A DNA stretch of 64,000 nt from Candidatus Gastranaerophilales bacterium. Its GTDB lineage: Bacteria; Cyanobacteriota; Vampirovibrionia; Gastranaerophilales; Gastranaerophilaceae. Below, piece by piece: positions 62,354 through 64,000 of this stretch. The stretch lies in contig CALVEB010000007.1 of NCBI GenBank assembly GCA_944326465.1, positions 24,657-88,656 on the forward strand. The letters are read 5' to 3'. A model generated the notes under the pieces. That model did not search any database. It saw nothing but the letters and a program-made list of their open reading frames with translations, and was not told the origin of the DNA. The position numbers and the translations under genes are program-made. Positions within the stretch are counted from its first letter, which is position 1; each line of letters opens with the position of its first letter.

Positions 62354-63211
62354 ATGACAATTAGTGTAAACAGCAAAAAGAAACAGGTCAAAAAATCATT
62401 TGACGAATTACTTATGGATTTAAAAACAAGCAATTCAGAAAAGGTTAGATACAATGCAGCGCGTGTATTAGGTGAAATGGGAGATCCTAAAGCTGTAGAG
62501 CCGTTAATTGATGTTTTAAAACATGACAAAAACGGTTCGGTAAGACTATATGCAGCGAGAGCACTTGGAGAATTAGGCGATTCAAAAGCAACCGTACACT
62601 TAATTGAATCACTTCGAGAAGACAGAAACGTAGATGTAAGGGTACGTGCAGCGCGTGCGCTCGGCCGTCTTGGCGGTGAAATTGTTGTTGAGCCTTTAGT
62701 TGAAGCGCTGAATGATGAGAATCCGCAAGTTTGCATTACGGCAACGGATGCATTAATTGAAATCGGTGATGTAGCAACAGACGCTTTAATTGAATCATTA
62801 GACCACGAAAAAGTAAATGTACGTTGTGATGCAACAAGAGCGTTAGGCGAAATCGGCAACAAAAAAGCTGTAGAAAAAGTTATAAACATGTTATATGACG
62901 AATGGGTAAACGTCAGAATTTATGCAGTAACATCTTTAGGGAAACTAAATGACACCAAAGCTGTTCCGGCACTTATTGACGTTATGAAAAACCGTTCAGA
63001 AAACGAGCTTGTCAGAGCAGGGGCTGCGGCAGCACTTGGTGTTCTTCGAGATCAGAGAGCGCTGCTTCCACTCAGAGAACTAATTATGGAAGCAGAAGAG
63101 CTTGGCGAATTAGAAGATACAGCCTTGAAATCATTCAAAAAGATAATGGCAGCTAACTGGCAGTCAATTCCTGGAGCAACAGCACAGAAAAAACCTGCTG
63201 CGACTTTCTAA
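62354..63211 (+). CDS. HEAT-repeat (PBS-lyase-type) protein
   Basis: 285 residues made of about seven HEAT repeats (RYNAARVLGEMGDPKAVEPL; RLYAARALGELGDSKATVHL; RVRAARALGRLGGEIVVEPL and others). This class includes phycobilin lyase subunits and many scaffolds; in a non-photosynthetic relative it is likely an adaptor or regulator. No signal peptide. Terminator follows. Confidence 0.9.
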   Translation: MTISVNSKKKQVKKSFDELLMDLKTSNSEKVRYNAARVLGEMGDPKAVEPLIDVLKHDKNGSVRLYAARALGELGDSKATVHLIESLREDRNVDVRVRAARALGRLGGEIVVEPLVEALNDENPQVCITATDALIEIGDVATDALIESLDHEKVNVRCDATRALGEIGNKKAVEKVINMLYDEWVNVRIYAVTSLGKLNDTKAVPALIDVMKNRSENELVRAGAAAALGVLRDQRALLPLRELIMEAEELGELEDTALKSFKKIMAANWQSIPGATAQKKPAATF

Positions 63212-63252
63212 ATAGTTTTATTAATTTTATTAACTCTAAATTAGCTATTCAT

Positions 63253-63282
63253 ACCGTCGAGTTGTACTCGACGGTTGTTTTT
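63253..63282 (+). terminator. terminator after HEAT-repeat gene
   Basis: ACCGTCGAGT (63253-63262) with ACTCGACGGT (63266-63275), loop TGT, then TGTTTTT. Confidence 0.88.
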
Positions 63283-63309
63283 ATATAAAGACGATATTTA
63301 GAATACGCC

Positions 63310-63338
63310 TTGCAATTTTGAAAAACAAATGTTATAAT
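63310..63338 (+). promoter_or_regulatory. strong sigma70-like promoter
   Basis: TTGCAA (63310-63315) and TATAAT (63333-63338) with a 17-base spacer, 33 bases before ATG 63371; AGAGGAAG lies between. Confidence 0.75.
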
Positions 63339-63370
63339 ACTTATATGGATAGATTAACAAGAGGAAGTTA

Positions 63371-63700
63371 ATGGCGATAGCTGCAAGAAAAAGATTTAAT
63401 ATAAGTGAGAAATCTGCGAAAAACGAAATATACTCATGTCCTCCCCTGGAGACTCTGCCGAACAAAAACACTCCAGTGGATTGTTTTTGTGAGAGGAAAC
63501 CGAAATCTTTGATTTCGAGGTGGGGGACGCGAGCAAAGCGAGCGCTCAATATTGTCAGAATTGAGAAGCAGAATACGGGACTAAATCATGTAACGAACTT
63601 ATTCCCTTATTTCCTCATTCCCCTATTCCCTTTGCCTAAACGGCAATATGCCCAAAACCCTTGTCCCATAAGGCTTTCAGCAGGGTGGGGGGGGGGCTAA
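63371..63700 (+). pseudogene. disrupted reading frame after a good promoter
   Basis: 109 codons. Only the start (MAIAARKRFNISEKSAKNE) looks like protein; from about 63430 the DNA is hairpin and repeat sequence (ACAAAAACA/TGTTTTTGT arms, CGAAATC/GATTTCG arms, TTATTCCC tract), so the frame is probably a gene start cut off by repeat insertion. The promoter and ribosome binding site remain. A similar start (RKRFKIKN) is seen at 63939. Confidence 0.35.
63598..63645. repeat. TTATTCCC-type dispersed repeat
   Basis: CTTATTCCCTTATTTCCTCA at 63598, then TTCCCCTATTCCCTTTGCC; same family as 44231-44356 and 381-406. Confidence 0.65.
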
Positions 63701-63938
63701 ATCCGCTCCACTCAACACTTTACGGCGGACGAAGTCCGCTCTTACACTCCGGACAAACGCTAAAGAACAAAGGCTCTTATTCCGTCATACCGCAACGAAT
63801 ATCTTTGCAAATTGCCAAAATCGACACCTTGCGGTATCTCAAATCAAATTCAACACAAGCTAAAAACTTGTGCAATATAGTATAAAAACGAGTAATTCGT
63901 AATTACAGACAGAAAATATCAAATAACAGGAACTATGA

Positions 63939-64000
63939 ATGAGAAAAAGATTTAAAATAAAAAATTTAATAAGGAATAACCGTTACACAATCCTCTCCAA
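63939..64000 (+). CDS. start of a gene cut by the window edge
   Basis: ATG 63939 opens MRKRFKIKNLIRNNRYTILS and runs to the edge. AGGAA is 6-10 bases upstream. Too short to name; the basic start resembles that of the disrupted frame at 63371. Confidence 0.35.
   Translation, partial: MRKRFKIKNLIRNNRYTILS

Overview
This 64 kb window is low-GC and densely coded. It looks like part of a chromosome or large contig of an uncultured gut-type relative of the Cyanobacteria (Vampirovibrionia/Melainabacteria, order Gastranaerophilales). That placement is an inference from gene style. The cell is didermic: an OmpH/Skp chaperone, a Pmp-like autotransporter and TonB/TolA-type proteins are present. YidC carries a large insert in the same place as I recall in cyanobacterial YidC. 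The pilin-like N-terminus and the many Met/Tyr-rich or repeat-rich unknown proteins also fit. No rRNA, CRISPR array or complete insertion sequence was seen.

Layout. 1-800 is a repeat-filled intergenic region. 0.8-10.8 kb is mostly housekeeping: cobalamin adenosyltransferase, YajQ, an XRE regulator, panD, queA, yidC, rubredoxin, a YbgC-like thioesterase, an RsuA/RluB pseudouridine synthase, coaE and a CHAP-like protein. It is interrupted at 6.0-7.9 kb by a 1.85 kb micro-island bounded by a duplicated 3' half of tRNA-Pro(UGG), holding a DinD/BRO-like gene and a coupled 31-residue membrane peptide. 10.9-16.2 kb holds a ParD/ParE-type toxin-antitoxin pair, an exported TrbI-like protein, a BlaI-type regulator, a possible serpin-like protein and lysS. 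At 16.3-16.9 kb a truncated BRO gene sits beside a duplicated tRNA-Leu(GAG) 3' end. uvrA, an exported protein and ompH follow.

21-38 kb is the cell-surface section: a Pmp-type autotransporter with a divergent XRE gene, an 894-aa protein built around tandem YGGS repeats, and an 1145-aa TPS-type adhesin that has a Ser-Asp-Ala stalk and, unexpectedly, a C-terminal PilZ motif set. Next comes a six-gene unknown envelope operon (TrbI-like exported protein, VWA protein, FHA-like multi-span protein, two TonB-like proteins and a 43-aa membrane peptide), then plsY.

38.1-44.4 kb is a very AT-rich accessory island. It has a HigB/HigA-order toxin-antitoxin pair, a MuF-motif toxin candidate whose C-terminal domain lies beyond one in-frame stop, a run of paralogous membrane proteins (one decayed) that look like immunity genes, and a pilin-like gene split by a frameshift. 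The 3' end of that pilin gene has a GC-rich, NNC-codon-rich lectin-like tail followed by a perfect 14-bp hairpin, the layout of a diversity-generating retroelement (DGR) variable region.

44.5-63.2 kb: a LysM-amidase-LysM-lysozyme fusion, a Rhizobium-type asparaginase, a divergent GH13 enzyme with a roughly 500-residue insert, ahcY and a GT2 glycosyltransferase. A signalling operon follows (GAF-HD-GYP, exported TPR protein, two LuxR-type response regulators, pentapeptide-repeat protein), with a histidine kinase and a HEAT-repeat protein just after. The right end has a promoter-bearing but disrupted reading frame, more dispersed repeats and the start of a gene cut by the window edge.

Together the genes suggest a host- or surface-associated bacterium with variable adhesins, toxin-immunity competition and c-di-GMP signalling (HD-GYP plus PilZ). 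The best candidates for an undescribed system are the envelope operon (32.2-37.3 kb), the MuF toxin with its immunity array (39.0-42.6 kb) and the PilZ-tailed adhesin.
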